DNA of 64,000 nucleotides from Desulfobacteraceae bacterium (GTDB lineage Bacteria > Desulfobacterota > Desulfobacteria > Desulfobacterales > JACKCP01). The translations under genes and the position numbers were made by a program. Below, piece by piece: positions 1-9,287 of this stretch. The stretch is from the NCBI GenBank assembly GCA_020633955.1, contig JACKCP010000002.1, positions 248,001 through 312,000 on the forward strand. The letters are read 5' to 3'. The first letter of the stretch is position 1; every line of letters begins with the position of its first letter. Below the pieces are notes generated by a model. That model did no database searches. It saw nothing but the letters and a program-made list of their open reading frames with translations, and was not told the origin of the DNA.

Positions 1-783
1 AAGATTAAAAACAGAAACAAAACCTGAATTTTCTTTTGTACTTATCAAAAATCTGAACTGCTTTTCATTTTGCATCCTGTTTGAAATTTTATTCAGATTT
101 TTATCCAGAAGACTTAATTTAACAAGTCCGTCTCCATTATTTTTTAAATTTAAAACATTAAAAATTTCTGGTACATAAACAAAATCAGCACCTGAACTTA
201 AAATCCATGAGTTATTTTTTCTTTCAAGATTTAAAAAAACTTCTTTAGTACCTTTGCCGCCTGAATTTACAAATATTTTTTCAATCTGTTTTGCAGCATG
301 TGATGAAATAATGGAGGGATTGCCGGTAAATTTTATATTTTTGGGAATAATATCAAAATCTTTTTCAAATCTATTTTTAATTTTTTCAGCAAGAATCATA
401 TAAAAAGGCCTTGAATCAACTTCATAGGCTGTAAAATAAAAATTGTTTTTAATTTCCGATTTCAAAAGCCTTGCATTATTGATTTTATGCTGTGAACCAA
501 GTTTTATCTGCTGCTTTGCATAGGATGCAATCTCTGTTCCCTGACGTTTTTTAATAATATCTATTTCTTCTTCAACCATTACATTTATCTGGGAGGAAAT
601 TTTTGCAAAGGCTTCTGCCTGTGCTTCTTTAAATGTAAGCCCTGCTCCTGTGCCTCTTATTATAAAATCAGATGAAACAATTTTAAAATACCATTGGGGA
701 AAATCAATTCTGGAAGTATTTTCTTTTGATGAACATGAAAACATGAAAAAAAGACAAAATATAAGAACAGATAAATGTTTCAT
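1..783 (-). CDS. LPP20-like lipoprotein, 3' end outside window
   Basis: A frame is open from an ATG at 783 to the window edge, 261 codons without a stop, so the C-terminus is missing. The first 16 residues are hydrophobic and end at Cys17 (MFSC), a plausible lipobox, so the product is probably anchored in the envelope after signal peptidase II cleavage. The mature part has FPQWY near residue 28, then a GTGAG stretch and a repeated AEAFAKIS-type helix. This layout resembles the LPP20 family, whose function is not known. It lies downstream of the M48 protease gene on the same strand. The family call is from memory of the pattern; the open frame and signal peptide are seen directly. Confidence 0.6.
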   Translation of the reverse strand, partial: MKHLSVLIFCLFFMFSCSSKENTSRIDFPQWYFKIVSSDFIIRGTGAGLTFKEAQAEAFAKISSQINVMVEEEIDIIKKRQGTEIASYAKQQIKLGSQHKINNARLLKSEIKNNFYFTAYEVDSRPFYMILAEKIKNRFEKDFDIIPKNIKFTGNPSIISSHAAKQIEKIFVNSGGKGTKEVFLNLERKNNSWILSSGADFVYVPEIFNVLNLKNNGDGLVKLSLLDKNLNKISNRMQNEKQFRFLISTKENSGFVSVFNL

Positions 784-955
784 ACAAATTTCCCGGTGTT
801 CATAAGTATTGATAAGTTTTTTTATATCCTGCCTTGGAGTAAAGCGGGAATGAGGCTCAAAAAGAATAGAGCAGCCTTTTTTCTTTAAACTGAAATATTA
901 CATTTTCTAATAAGAAATATATTTTTTGTAAACAGTTAATCTGAAAATAAAAACC

Positions 956-2422
956 CTATTCAATTTCTTTTTTTTCATCATCTTCATCTTTTTCTTTATC
1001 AGGCTTTTTCTTTTTTTTACTGGTTTTATCCAGAAAATCATCAAGCATTTTCTGTGCTTCTTTTTTTTGATCATCCTTAAGAAGGGAAACAGCTTTTTTA
1101 TAATGGAAAAGAGTTAAATCTTTCTGATGTTTAAGTTCATTGAACTTCCCAAGGCTTAAATGAGCCAGCCCTTCATATCCGGCCTTTTCATTTGCTATCC
1201 CTTTGTAATACCAGAGATAATCAGTATCAGGATATTTTAAGACAAGAAGGTCAAAAAGCTCCTTTGCCTCAGTAAATTGACCTGTTCCAATAAATGATCT
1301 GCCGCAAAGCAGATCAAGTTCTAGAAAACCAACACCATGAGCCTTGATTGTATTGAACTTTTTCAATGCGCCTTCAAAGTCACCCTTTAAAAAAAGAGCA
1401 TTTCCATAGTCAAACAAGAGTTCAGAATCAAGTGCATTGAATTTTAGGGCAAGGGAAAAATACTTTTCTGACTTATCATAATCAGCCTCTTTCATTGAAA
1501 GAAGAGCAAGGCCATAATAGGCACCAGGTCTTTTTTCAGGATCTTTTTCCATTTCCTCAAACTTTTTTAGTGCAAATGTCTTGTCCTCGTAAAGAGCCGT
1601 AATCTTAATTTTTGCCTTGTTGAATCTGCTGAAAATATAGCCATCACCTAAGGTGCATTTCTCAACAAGAGCTCTGTTGTCATCTATATATGAAGAAATA
1701 TATTCAATTCTTTCTGTTGTACCGGGATGAGTTCTCAAATACACAGGTGCCTGATCCTCTGTATAAAATTCCTTTGCCCTGATTTTCCTTAAAATATCCA
1801 AAAGACCTTCCGGAGAATATCCTGCCTTTGTAAGAAAAATAAGACCTTTCTTATCGGCTTCCCTTTCATGTTCCCTGGAATATGAAAGCATTGCAGACTG
1901 ACCTGCTGCCTGGGTTCCTGCAATAACACCCATTACAGCATCGGGATCACCTCCGCTCATTCCAATTGCAATCCCAGCAGCTATTCCTGCAAGGGCAGCA
2001 AGTGAGACTTTTTTTGAGTCTTCAACCTGCCTTGCAATATGCCTTGAAGTAACATGTGCTGCTTCATGGGCTAAAATACCTGCAAGTTCAGACTCCTGCT
2101 CCATTGCGGCTATAAGACCGGTGTGGACAAAAATATAGCCTCCCGGAACTGCAAAGGCATTGTATACGCTGTTTTTGATAACAAAAAATTTAAAGTCAAA
2201 AAGCCTGTTATCGGAATTTTTTACAATTGTCTGCCCAAGATCATTTAAATACTTATCCACATAATAATCATCTACAATTGGATAGGCATTTTTTATCTGA
2301 TTCAAAACTTCAGTTCCAAGTTCATTTTCTTCTTTTACAGTTAAAGAATATGAAAAATGGGGATTGATAAAAACCAAAGAAATCATTATACAAACTGAGA
2401 CAGTAAAAAAATAAAATCTCAT
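956..2422 (-). CDS. M48-family periplasmic zinc metalloprotease with TPR repeats (BepA/YfgC-like)
   Basis: The 488-residue protein begins with a signal peptide (residues 1-26). It has the zinc-protease motif HEAAH at 119-123 and the third-ligand motif EREAD near 188, so the catalytic site is intact. A Gly/Ala-rich hydrophobic segment follows the HEAAH helix. Residues about 290-460 form helical pairs that look like TPR repeats, and the last 20 residues are almost all Lys, Asp and Glu. This is the architecture of BepA/YfgC, which helps outer-membrane protein assembly and degrades misfolded barrels in the periplasm. It stands alone, divergent from parA, and its product would serve the same machinery as BamA encoded at 44853-47480. 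Confidence 0.88.
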   Translation of the reverse strand: MRFYFFTVSVCIMISLVFINPHFSYSLTVKEENELGTEVLNQIKNAYPIVDDYYVDKYLNDLGQTIVKNSDNRLFDFKFFVIKNSVYNAFAVPGGYIFVHTGLIAAMEQESELAGILAHEAAHVTSRHIARQVEDSKKVSLAALAGIAAGIAIGMSGGDPDAVMGVIAGTQAAGQSAMLSYSREHEREADKKGLIFLTKAGYSPEGLLDILRKIRAKEFYTEDQAPVYLRTHPGTTERIEYISSYIDDNRALVEKCTLGDGYIFSRFNKAKIKITALYEDKTFALKKFEEMEKDPEKRPGAYYGLALLSMKEADYDKSEKYFSLALKFNALDSELLFDYGNALFLKGDFEGALKKFNTIKAHGVGFLELDLLCGRSFIGTGQFTEAKELFDLLVLKYPDTDYLWYYKGIANEKAGYEGLAHLSLGKFNELKHQKDLTLFHYKKAVSLLKDDQKKEAQKMLDDFLDKTSKKKKKPDKEKDEDDEKKEIE

Positions 2423-2526
2423 CTTTATTCCTTTTTACTTGAAATAGGTACCCTAAATCTTATACTGAAAAACCACCGGAGTTAATTATTCCAAAATTCA
2501 AATATTTATGCTAGAGGAATTTTACT

Positions 2527-3291
2527 ATGGCACAGGTAATAGCAATAGCAAATCAAAAGGGAGGTGTGGGCAAAACCACAACAGCTGTAAATCTTGCAGC
2601 AGCACTGGCCCTTTCAAATAAAAAAACACTTATTGTCGACTGCGATCCCCAGGCAAATGCAACTACAGGCTCAGGTATAGACAAGGCAGATCTTGAAAAG
2701 ACTTTATATCATCTTCTTATTGGACTTGCAGAGCCAGATGAGGTTTTGTGCAAAACAGAGGTAAAAAATCTTTTTATAATACCCTCAAAAGTTGAGCTTA
2801 TAGGCTTTGAAGTAGAAATACTTTCAGAAGAAAACAGGGAAACCTATCTTGCATCTGCACTTGAAAAAATAAAGAAAAATTATGATTATATCATTCTTGA
2901 CTGCCCTCCTTCCTTAAGTCTTCTGACCTTGAATGCTCTGGCATGTGCAGACAATGTACTTATTCCGCTTCAAAGCGAATTTTATGCACTTGAAGGATTG
3001 AGTCAGCTTTTGCAGACAATAAAAAGGGTAAAGCAAAGTATTAATAAAAATTTAAAAATTGCCGGAATTCTTCTGACAATGTTTGATAAAAGAACAAATC
3101 TTTCTGCACAGGTAGAAGAGGATGCAAGGAGTCATTTCAAGGATCAGGTTTTTAAAACCAAAATTCCAAGAAACATAAGACTTTCTGAAGCTCCAAGTTA
3201 CGGACTTCCCATATTTATGTACGATCCCTCTTCAGTTGGGGCAAAAAGCTATCTGATGCTGGCAAAAGAGATAATTAAAAAAAACAAATAA
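2527..3291 (+). CDS. parA: Chromosome-partitioning ATPase ParA (Soj)
   Basis: 254 residues, the normal length for chromosomal ParA/Soj. It carries the deviant Walker A motif KGGVGKTTT at residues 11-19, the Walker A' motif with DCDPQAN near 39 and the Walker B-like region DYIILDCPPS near 115. The start is the ATG at 2527, with GAGGAA just upstream. It binds ATP, associates with DNA non-specifically and drives segregation of ParB-parS complexes. It is followed 21 bp later by parB, an operon usually located near the replication origin. I saw no convincing parS site in the window. Confidence 0.95.
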   Translation: MAQVIAIANQKGGVGKTTTAVNLAAALALSNKKTLIVDCDPQANATTGSGIDKADLEKTLYHLLIGLAEPDEVLCKTEVKNLFIIPSKVELIGFEVEILSEENRETYLASALEKIKKNYDYIILDCPPSLSLLTLNALACADNVLIPLQSEFYALEGLSQLLQTIKRVKQSINKNLKIAGILLTMFDKRTNLSAQVEEDARSHFKDQVFKTKIPRNIRLSEAPSYGLPIFMYDPSSVGAKSYLMLAKEIIKKNK

Positions 3292-3312
3292 CAATACTGG
3301 CCGAAACAAATA

Positions 3313-4218
3313 ATGGATAAAAAGAAAAATCTGGTAAAAAAAAGAGGACTTGGAAAAGGTCTTGGATCTCTGATCCCGGAGATGGAGCCTGAAACAGAAG
3401 AAAAAGAGGAAAAAAAAGATTTATCAAGGCTCCCCTTAAATCAGCTTGAACAAAATCCCTATCAGCCAAGAACAAAATTCAGTGAGGATGAAATTGAGGA
3501 GCTGAGTCTTTCAATAAAGGAACATGGAATTCTTCAGCCTGTTCTTGTAAGAAAAAAAGCAAATGAAAATAACAGATATGAAATAATTGCAGGTGAAAGA
3601 AGAGCAAGAGCTGCCAAAATTGCAGGACTAAAAGAAATTCCTGTGATTATAAAAGAAATGTCAGATGAACAGATGCTTCAGATTTCAATAATTGAAAATA
3701 TTCAAAGGGAAAATTTAAACCCGGTAGAAGAAGCAAAGGCATATAAAAGACTTATAAATGAATTTAAAAGAACCCAGGAAGAACTTTCACAGATAGTTGG
3801 AAAAAGCAGATCAGCCATAGCCAATACAATGAGACTTTTAAACCTTCCTGAAAATATTCTGGATTCCATTGAAGATTCCCTTATTTCAGGAGGCCATGCA
3901 AGGGCACTTCTTGGGGCAAAGGATGAATTTGTTCAAAACAAGGTTTTTTATGAAATCCTGGACAAAAAAATGAGCGTAAGGGAAACAGAGTATCTTGTTA
4001 AAAGACTTAATGAAAACGACGTAAGTATAAAACCAAAACCCTTTATTCCCCCCCCTCAATACAAGACAATGGCAGTAAGACTTTCTGATTTAATGGGAAC
4101 AAAGGTTCAGATCTCTGCCAAAAATAACAATACTGGCAAAATTGAAATAAACTTCAGAGATGAAAATGAATTGAATAAAATTTTTGAATATCTTAACTCA
4201 ATTCAGAATGCAAATTAA
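3313..4218 (+). CDS. parB: Chromosome-partitioning protein ParB (Spo0J), CTPase clamp
   Basis: 301 residues. The N-terminus has RGLGKGLGSLIP, typical of chromosomal ParB. The ParB/Srx fold with the CTP-binding region follows (NPYQPRTKF near 50, GERRARAA near 95). Then comes the IENIQRENLNPVEEA segment near 130 and a helix-turn-helix (VGKSRSAIANTMRLL near 160), with a C-terminal dimerisation domain. ParB loads at parS and spreads by CTP-dependent sliding. It is co-transcribed with parA and is followed after 12 bp by ispH. Confidence 0.95.
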   Translation: MDKKKNLVKKRGLGKGLGSLIPEMEPETEEKEEKKDLSRLPLNQLEQNPYQPRTKFSEDEIEELSLSIKEHGILQPVLVRKKANENNRYEIIAGERRARAAKIAGLKEIPVIIKEMSDEQMLQISIIENIQRENLNPVEEAKAYKRLINEFKRTQEELSQIVGKSRSAIANTMRLLNLPENILDSIEDSLISGGHARALLGAKDEFVQNKVFYEILDKKMSVRETEYLVKRLNENDVSIKPKPFIPPPQYKTMAVRLSDLMGTKVQISAKNNNTGKIEINFRDENELNKIFEYLNSIQNAN

Positions 4219-4230
4219 AGACAGGATAAA

Positions 4231-5982
4231 ATGAAAGACGATATTGTTATTGCCAAAACAGCCGGATTCTGCATGGGAGTGAGACGAGCTGTTGAAATTG
4301 CACTTGATGAAGCAAATATAAAAAACAAGGGCTCAGAAATTTTTACATTTGGCCCCCTCATACATAATCCTCAGGTTTTAAAGCTGCTTGAAGACAAAAA
4401 AATACAGTGCATTGAAGAAATACCTGAAAAGGGCAAGGGAACCATAATAATCAGGGCCCACGGAATCCCGCCGCAATCAAAGAAAAAACTTGAACAGGCG
4501 GGTTTTGAGGTAGTTGATGCAACATGTCCAAGGGTTATTAAAGTTCAGGCTATCATAAAAAAACATTCCGCAGAGGGCTATGATGTAATAATTGCAGGAG
4601 ACCATGATCATGCCGAAGTTATAGGCCTTTTAGGATATGCAGGAGAAAAGGGTCATGTAATCAATTCAATTGAAGAGTTTGAAAACCTTCCTGCCTATGA
4701 AAAGGCAATAGTTGTTGCACAGACAACCCAGAACACAAAATTTTATAAGGATCTTGAAAAAACAATATCAGAAAAATTTCCTGACTATAAATTTTTCAAT
4801 ACAATTTGTGATTCAACAGAAAAAAGACAGGAAGAAATAAAAGAAATATCAAAGGATGTTGATGCCGTAGTAGTAGTGGGCGGTAAAACCAGCGGAAATA
4901 CCAAAAGACTCAAGGAAGTTGCTTCCCAGGAAGGAAAAACTGCATTTCACATTGAAAATGAATCAGAACTTGATATGAATTTTATTGCAGCACAAAAAAA
5001 AATCGGTATAACAGCAGGTGCTTCAACTCCAAACTGGGTCATTTCCCAGGTTTATAAAGAAATAAAAACAGCCAGACTGAAAAAAGAAAAAAGTGCACTC
5101 CTATGCTGCTTTATAGTTTTAAAATTTCTATTTCGTTCAAATATTCTTCTTGCAGCAGGTGCAGGAGCACTTACCACTGCTGCAGCAGTTCTTCTTGATA
5201 TTCCTCTGGAGTTTCCAACCGTTTTAACCGCTTCTTTATATATTTTTTCCATTCACACAATAAACAACCTTACCCTGATAGACTCAGATCGATTCAATGA
5301 CCCGCAAAAGGCAAATATGTATGAAAAATATAAATTCCCATTGTCCTTTGCAGCTGTTTTTGCTGGGTTCTTGTGTATAGCAATGTCTTTTTCACTTGGT
5401 ATTCTTCCTTTTATTGCAGTGATAATTATGACGATTGCAGGACTTTGCTACAAACTGCCAATTGTTAATATTCCAAAAATTACTAACGGGTTTGAACCAT
5501 TAAGCAGAATAAAAGGTTCAAAGGCATTGCTTATTGCAGGAGCATGGGGAATGCTTTGTACAATTCTTCCAATATTTTCAGCAAATGATTTCAGTTTTTC
5601 AAAAATACCAGGAATTTTAGTTGTTTTTATTTTTTGTGCATCAATGGCCTTTTTCAGGACAATCTGGTTTGACATTCTTGCAATCCAGGGAAACAAAATT
5701 GCTGGAGAAATTACAATTCCAATTTTATACGGAGAAAAAAGAACTTCTGATTTGATAAAATATCTTATTCTATCAATGATTTTTCTTCTTTTTATTTCAT
5801 CATTTACAGGAATTATTTCTAATTTTGGTTATCTTCTAATGATTTATCCTGCAATTTCCCTTATCTTTATTCTTATAAACACTAAAAAGGAAATTCAGCC
5901 TGGATTCTTTGATGATCTTATAACTGAAAGCTTTTTTCTAACAGCCGGAATACTTGCTTTAATATGGAAGATTTTTTCTTAA
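4231..5982 (+). CDS. ispH: IspH (HMBPP reductase) fused to a UbiA-like prenyltransferase membrane domain
   Basis: 583 residues, about twice the usual IspH length. Residues 1-280 are a complete IspH: the three cluster cysteines are C14 (GFCMGV), C99 (ATCPRV) and C193 (TICDST), with HAEV near 128 and the TTQNT motif near 165. This part reduces HMBPP to IPP and DMAPP using a [4Fe-4S] cluster in the last MEP-pathway step. After a Lys/Arg-rich link near 285, residues 290-583 are hydrophobic with about 8-9 membrane segments. They contain an Asp-rich motif (LIDSDRFND near 350) and a second motif DILAIQGNKIAGE that lacks some of the usual aspartates, both as in UbiA-type transferases. No stop or frameshift separates the parts. 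The substrate of the second half is unknown. Confidence 0.9.
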   Translation: MKDDIVIAKTAGFCMGVRRAVEIALDEANIKNKGSEIFTFGPLIHNPQVLKLLEDKKIQCIEEIPEKGKGTIIIRAHGIPPQSKKKLEQAGFEVVDATCPRVIKVQAIIKKHSAEGYDVIIAGDHDHAEVIGLLGYAGEKGHVINSIEEFENLPAYEKAIVVAQTTQNTKFYKDLEKTISEKFPDYKFFNTICDSTEKRQEEIKEISKDVDAVVVVGGKTSGNTKRLKEVASQEGKTAFHIENESELDMNFIAAQKKIGITAGASTPNWVISQVYKEIKTARLKKEKSALLCCFIVLKFLFRSNILLAAGAGALTTAAAVLLDIPLEFPTVLTASLYIFSIHTINNLTLIDSDRFNDPQKANMYEKYKFPLSFAAVFAGFLCIAMSFSLGILPFIAVIIMTIAGLCYKLPIVNIPKITNGFEPLSRIKGSKALLIAGAWGMLCTILPIFSANDFSFSKIPGILVVFIFCASMAFFRTIWFDILAIQGNKIAGEITIPILYGEKRTSDLIKYLILSMIFLLFISSFTGIISNFGYLLMIYPAISLIFILINTKKEIQPGFFDDLITESFFLTAGILALIWKIFS

Positions 5983-6251
5983 ACAAACCTGTCAGTATTG
6001 AAATTACAAATGAACTTGACCTTCACAACTTTAACCCAAAGGAAATTGAAGATCTGGTTGAAGAATACATTTATCAATGCGTAAAACTTGATATACTTGA
6101 AATCAGGATTATTCACGGCAAAGGCAAAGGTATTTTGAAAAAAAAAGTTCAAAATATCCTTGCAAAAAATCCTTACGTTAAAAATTTTAAAACAGCCTCT
6201 CCCACCTCTGGATTCTGGGGAGCTACAACAGCTGTTTTAAAAAATAACTGA
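5964..6251 (+). CDS. Small Smr-domain protein
   Basis: 95 residues, essentially one Smr domain: ELDLHNF near residue 19 and RIIHGKGKGILK near 48-58 are the two conserved blocks. Small Smr proteins resemble the C-terminal domain of MutS2 and act as nucleases or RNA/DNA-binding modules. The ATG at 5964 lies 19 bp inside the 3' end of the ispH fusion gene, suggesting translational coupling. I cannot tell its specific substrate. Confidence 0.85.
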   Translation: MEDFFLNKPVSIEITNELDLHNFNPKEIEDLVEEYIYQCVKLDILEIRIIHGKGKGILKKKVQNILAKNPYVKNFKTASPTSGFWGATTAVLKNN

Positions 6252-6306
6252 CTTTATAATGACAAATAATTAATACAATTCTAAATTTTTTTATTCAAGG
6301 AGCAAG

Positions 6307-6711
6307 ATGGAACCCGAAATTAAAATAAGAGGATACCACACAGATTTCTACAACCATGTAAACAACGCAAGATACCTGGAATTCTTTGAGGAAGGCAGAT
6401 GGCAGCTTTTTGAAGACTATCTCCCACCTGAGGTTTTCACCCAGGGAAAATACTCTTTTTTTGTTGTAAATATAAACCTTTCTTATATGGGACAGGCCAA
6501 GATAAATGACATAATAGTTGTTAAATCCGGTATGCTGAAATTTGGAAATAAAAGCGCTGCATTCAGACAGCAGATTGTAAAAAAAGACTCAAATGAAATA
6601 ATTGCACAGGCAGATGTGACTTTTGTTGTAGCAGATAAATCAGGCAAGGCACTTATAATTGAAGACGAAATAAAAAAAATGCTTTTAAATATCCCCCCTT
6701 TTGAAAACTGA
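6307..6711 (+). CDS. Acyl-CoA thioesterase (4HBT hotdog family)
   Basis: 134 residues with the hotdog-fold active-site segment HTDFYNHVNNARYLEFFEEG (residues 11-30), which contains the conserved catalytic Asp and the NHVNN motif of 4-hydroxybenzoyl-CoA thioesterase-like enzymes. Such proteins hydrolyse acyl-CoA thioesters in the cytoplasm; the acyl chain cannot be read from the sequence. An AAGGAGCA ribosome-binding site precedes the ATG at 6307. It sits at the end of the parA-ispH gene group. Confidence 0.85.
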   Translation: MEPEIKIRGYHTDFYNHVNNARYLEFFEEGRWQLFEDYLPPEVFTQGKYSFFVVNINLSYMGQAKINDIIVVKSGMLKFGNKSAAFRQQIVKKDSNEIIAQADVTFVVADKSGKALIIEDEIKKMLLNIPPFEN

Positions 6712-7051
6712 TAAAATATAACATCAGTATTTGATATTTTAAAAATTTAAAGTATAATACCAATAATTTCAAAAAACATTGTTTAGCTAATTAAGCCATT
6801 ATTTAAATCTGTAATTAAAAAGACAGGTTCCCATTCATGAAATTTAAATCCCTGCCATAAGAAATTGAAAGGGAACCATGATTTTTGTTCTGTATATAAT
6901 TAGTGATTGGATTTTTTGTTCACACTCCAATCAAACCAGGTTTATTAATACTTGTGGTTTATACCTGAACCATTGGGCCTTATTTAAAGATCCCCTTATG
7001 GATTTTCAGCTTGAATTACAATAACTTTTTTTATTTCAGGAGCTGATTAAA
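6712..7051. other. 340-bp non-coding leader with three nested inverted repeats
   Basis: I see no open frame of note here. Three inverted repeats follow each other: GGTTCCCATTC at 6826-6836 with GAAAGGGAACC at 6867-6877 (one mismatch); GATTGGA at 6905-6911 with TCCAATC at 6926-6932; CAGGT at 6937-6941 with ACCTG at 6963-6967. They lie upstream of the GGDEF-like gene and may be an RNA leader or small RNA. None matches a riboswitch or tRNA that I recognise. Confidence 0.45.
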
Positions 7052-8227
7052 TTGAAGGATAAAATTATCGGATTAAACGGCGAATTTACCAACAAAAGGC
7101 TTGAAGACAATTTTATGGCTACAACATGGCCAAGGCAGATAAAACCTGTTATTTTTATCACAGCCATTATAATTGCAGCCACCTTTGCAGTTGATATAAA
7201 AAAAATACTTCTTTTCAATATTACAGATGACTTTACTGTACTTTTAACATTAAAAGCCACAGTTTTTTTAAGCGGTATCTTCCTTATTCTTTTCAACCTT
7301 ACCCAGTCTCTTATTATTTCTTCTTCTCTTATTTCATGTGTTTTTTTTATTACAACAGGCTTATACCTAACAGGTGAATCAGTTATAAAAACTGATGTAA
7401 CAGGTACAGCTCTTTCAGCTCTTGTACTACTAACCTTTTGTTTTTATTTCTTTTATAATTTTAAAATAATGCTGACTGCTTTCGGGTGCATATTCTCTTC
7501 TCTGCTCTTTATTTCAGGCAATTACTTTTACAATGGAACACAGAATACAGACCTTATTATTTTCTCTGTAATTCTTTTAAGTTCAAATATTTTTGGTTTT
7601 TTTTCTTATCTCAAAATATCACGATTGAAACGAAAGGCATACTTTCTTGAAAACGGAATGGATAAGCTCAAAAAAGACATTACAACCGAAAAACAAAAAA
7701 TTGAACGGGAAAAAACTGAAAACGCAAATATTATCAATATACCCATTGAAAACAATAAAAATTTTGAAAAAGAAGAGTCTTTTTCAAGCCATCTTCATGA
7801 TGAATTTTACAGAAGCAGAAGATATTCAAATGAGCTTTCAGTTTTAATTGCTGAAATAAACAAATTTGACAAAATCAAAGAAAACCTCGGCAATAAAACT
7901 GCCGATTTAATTGCAGATGAATTTTTAAAGTCCTGCAAAAAAGAAATCAGACCAGCAGGAGATTATCTTGAAAAAACTTCTGAGAATCAATTCAGCTTTG
8001 TTCTTCCCTCAACTGATGAATATGGGGCCTTTTCCCTTGCAGAGCGTCTGATTGAAAAAACTTCAAAAAAGACATATAAAATCCAGAATAAAAAAATTAA
8101 AATCACAATTTCAACCGGAATAGCCTGTCTTGAAAATGAAAAAGAACCTCTGGCACTATTTGAACATGCAAAAAATGCATTAGCACAATCCAAATATAAA
8201 ACAACAAGGGAAGCAGTTTTTTATTAA
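7052..8227 (+). CDS. Membrane protein with degenerate GGDEF domain
   Basis: 391 residues starting at TTG 7052, which has CAGGAGC upstream at good spacing. Residues 25-190 hold about six hydrophobic segments, then a Lys/Glu-rich coiled coil (195-250), then a region with the GGDEF-domain fold pattern (RRYSNELSVLIAEIN near 265 and the ISTGIA segment near 360). The signature itself reads SENQF instead of GGDEF and I see no inhibitory-site RxxD, so diguanylate cyclase activity is unlikely. It may be a receptor or scaffold. The DUF4288-like gene follows 22 bp later. Confidence 0.75.
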   Translation: MKDKIIGLNGEFTNKRLEDNFMATTWPRQIKPVIFITAIIIAATFAVDIKKILLFNITDDFTVLLTLKATVFLSGIFLILFNLTQSLIISSSLISCVFFITTGLYLTGESVIKTDVTGTALSALVLLTFCFYFFYNFKIMLTAFGCIFSSLLFISGNYFYNGTQNTDLIIFSVILLSSNIFGFFSYLKISRLKRKAYFLENGMDKLKKDITTEKQKIEREKTENANIINIPIENNKNFEKEESFSSHLHDEFYRSRRYSNELSVLIAEINKFDKIKENLGNKTADLIADEFLKSCKKEIRPAGDYLEKTSENQFSFVLPSTDEYGAFSLAERLIEKTSKKTYKIQNKKIKITISTGIACLENEKEPLALFEHAKNALAQSKYKTTREAVFY

Positions 8228-8249
8228 AACCTGAAATGAGGTTAATCTC

Positions 8250-8597
8250 ATGAAAAAAACTGGCAAGGATTTTTATTCCGTAAGATGTATATTCAAACAC
8301 AGAAATACAGACAATTCAAATTTCATTTATGAAGAAAGAGTTACTCTCTGGAAGGCGTCTTCATTTGAAGAAGCAATTACACTTGCTGAAATTGAGGCAA
8401 AAAACTATGCAAGTGAAATTAATTGTACATATACAGGTCTTTCACAAAGTTTCCATCTGCTGAAAAATGAAATTAAAAACGGCTGTGAAGTATTTTCCCT
8501 TATGAGGCAGTCTGATAAAAACACAAAAGACTATCTTGATTCGTATTTTGATACAGGAAATGAAAAGCTTAGAAATATTAACAATTCAGCAATTTAA
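8250..8597 (+). CDS. DUF4288-like small protein
   Basis: 115 residues without signal peptide or membrane segment. The middle part EERVTLWKASSFEEAITLAE (about 28-48) matches the pattern of the uncharacterised DUF4288 family, whose function is not known. It is likely co-transcribed with the upstream membrane GGDEF-like gene (22-bp gap). I infer no function. Confidence 0.6.
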   Translation: MKKTGKDFYSVRCIFKHRNTDNSNFIYEERVTLWKASSFEEAITLAEIEAKNYASEINCTYTGLSQSFHLLKNEIKNGCEVFSLMRQSDKNTKDYLDSYFDTGNEKLRNINNSAI

Positions 8598-8663
8598 CAG
8601 AGCCAGAATTTCTTCTGATCCTTGATAAATAAAGCTGAATTGTTACAGTATTCAATGTAAAAC

Positions 8664-9017
8664 TCATTCAAATTCAACTCCTATTCTATACCTCGGATAC
8701 CTTGAAGAAAAAGGCTGATAGAATTTTGCCCATACCACATTTCCCTTTTCATAATTTTCTTCATTGTCATTCTCATTTAAAAAATAAAGAGTTGTTCCCT
8801 TCAGAAAAGGATAGTCGGAAATAAAGCTCATTCCATGATTTGAAATATCAAAAATCTTTGCCTTATAAACTTCTCCATTTGGATTTCTTCTGTAGGTAAG
8901 AGATTCGTGAAACCCCATTCTTCTTCTATCCCTTTCATCATATACAAAATAACCTCCATGCTCATTTCTGAAGCAGACTTTTTTTCTCTCAACTTTCTCA
9001 TGATTTTCTAAATTCAT
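8664..9017 (-). CDS. PilZ-domain protein (putative c-di-GMP receptor)
   Basis: 117 residues. The PilZ c-di-GMP-binding signature is present in two parts: RDRRRMGF near residues 30-37 (the RxxxR arm) and DISNHGMSF near 58-66 (the D/NxSxxG loop), followed by the beta-barrel ending in RIGVEFE. An AGGAGGGG ribosome-binding site lies upstream of 9017. Such single-domain proteins read out c-di-GMP; the partner is unknown. It is convergent with the DUF4288-like gene. Confidence 0.85.
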   Translation of the reverse strand: MNLENHEKVERKKVCFRNEHGGYFVYDERDRRRMGFHESLTYRRNPNGEVYKAKIFDISNHGMSFISDYPFLKGTTLYFLNENDNEENYEKGNVVWAKFYQPFSSRYPRYRIGVEFE

Positions 9018-9287
9018 AATACCCCTCCTTTTTTAATAAAAAGTAGTTACTTATGACATTCGCATGAAAAATGGAAAAATTAGATCTAAAACATCTGAAA
9101 TGAAAACTGATATGTAAATTGATGTATAATTTATATAATACCTCGCCTATATATTTAAAATCAATATAAATTTTGCAGTAAACTTAGTTTACATATTCTA
9201 AGAAGCATATTAATAAAGATATATTTTTTTCAAATCTCATACTCATACCATCAGCTTTTCTTTTCTAATATTACAAGAATTCAGATC

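Noticed and set aside
6826..6877. GGTTCCC...GGGAACC as part of a tRNA
   Set aside because: No acceptor stem, D-arm or anticodon arm can be placed around it on either strand.
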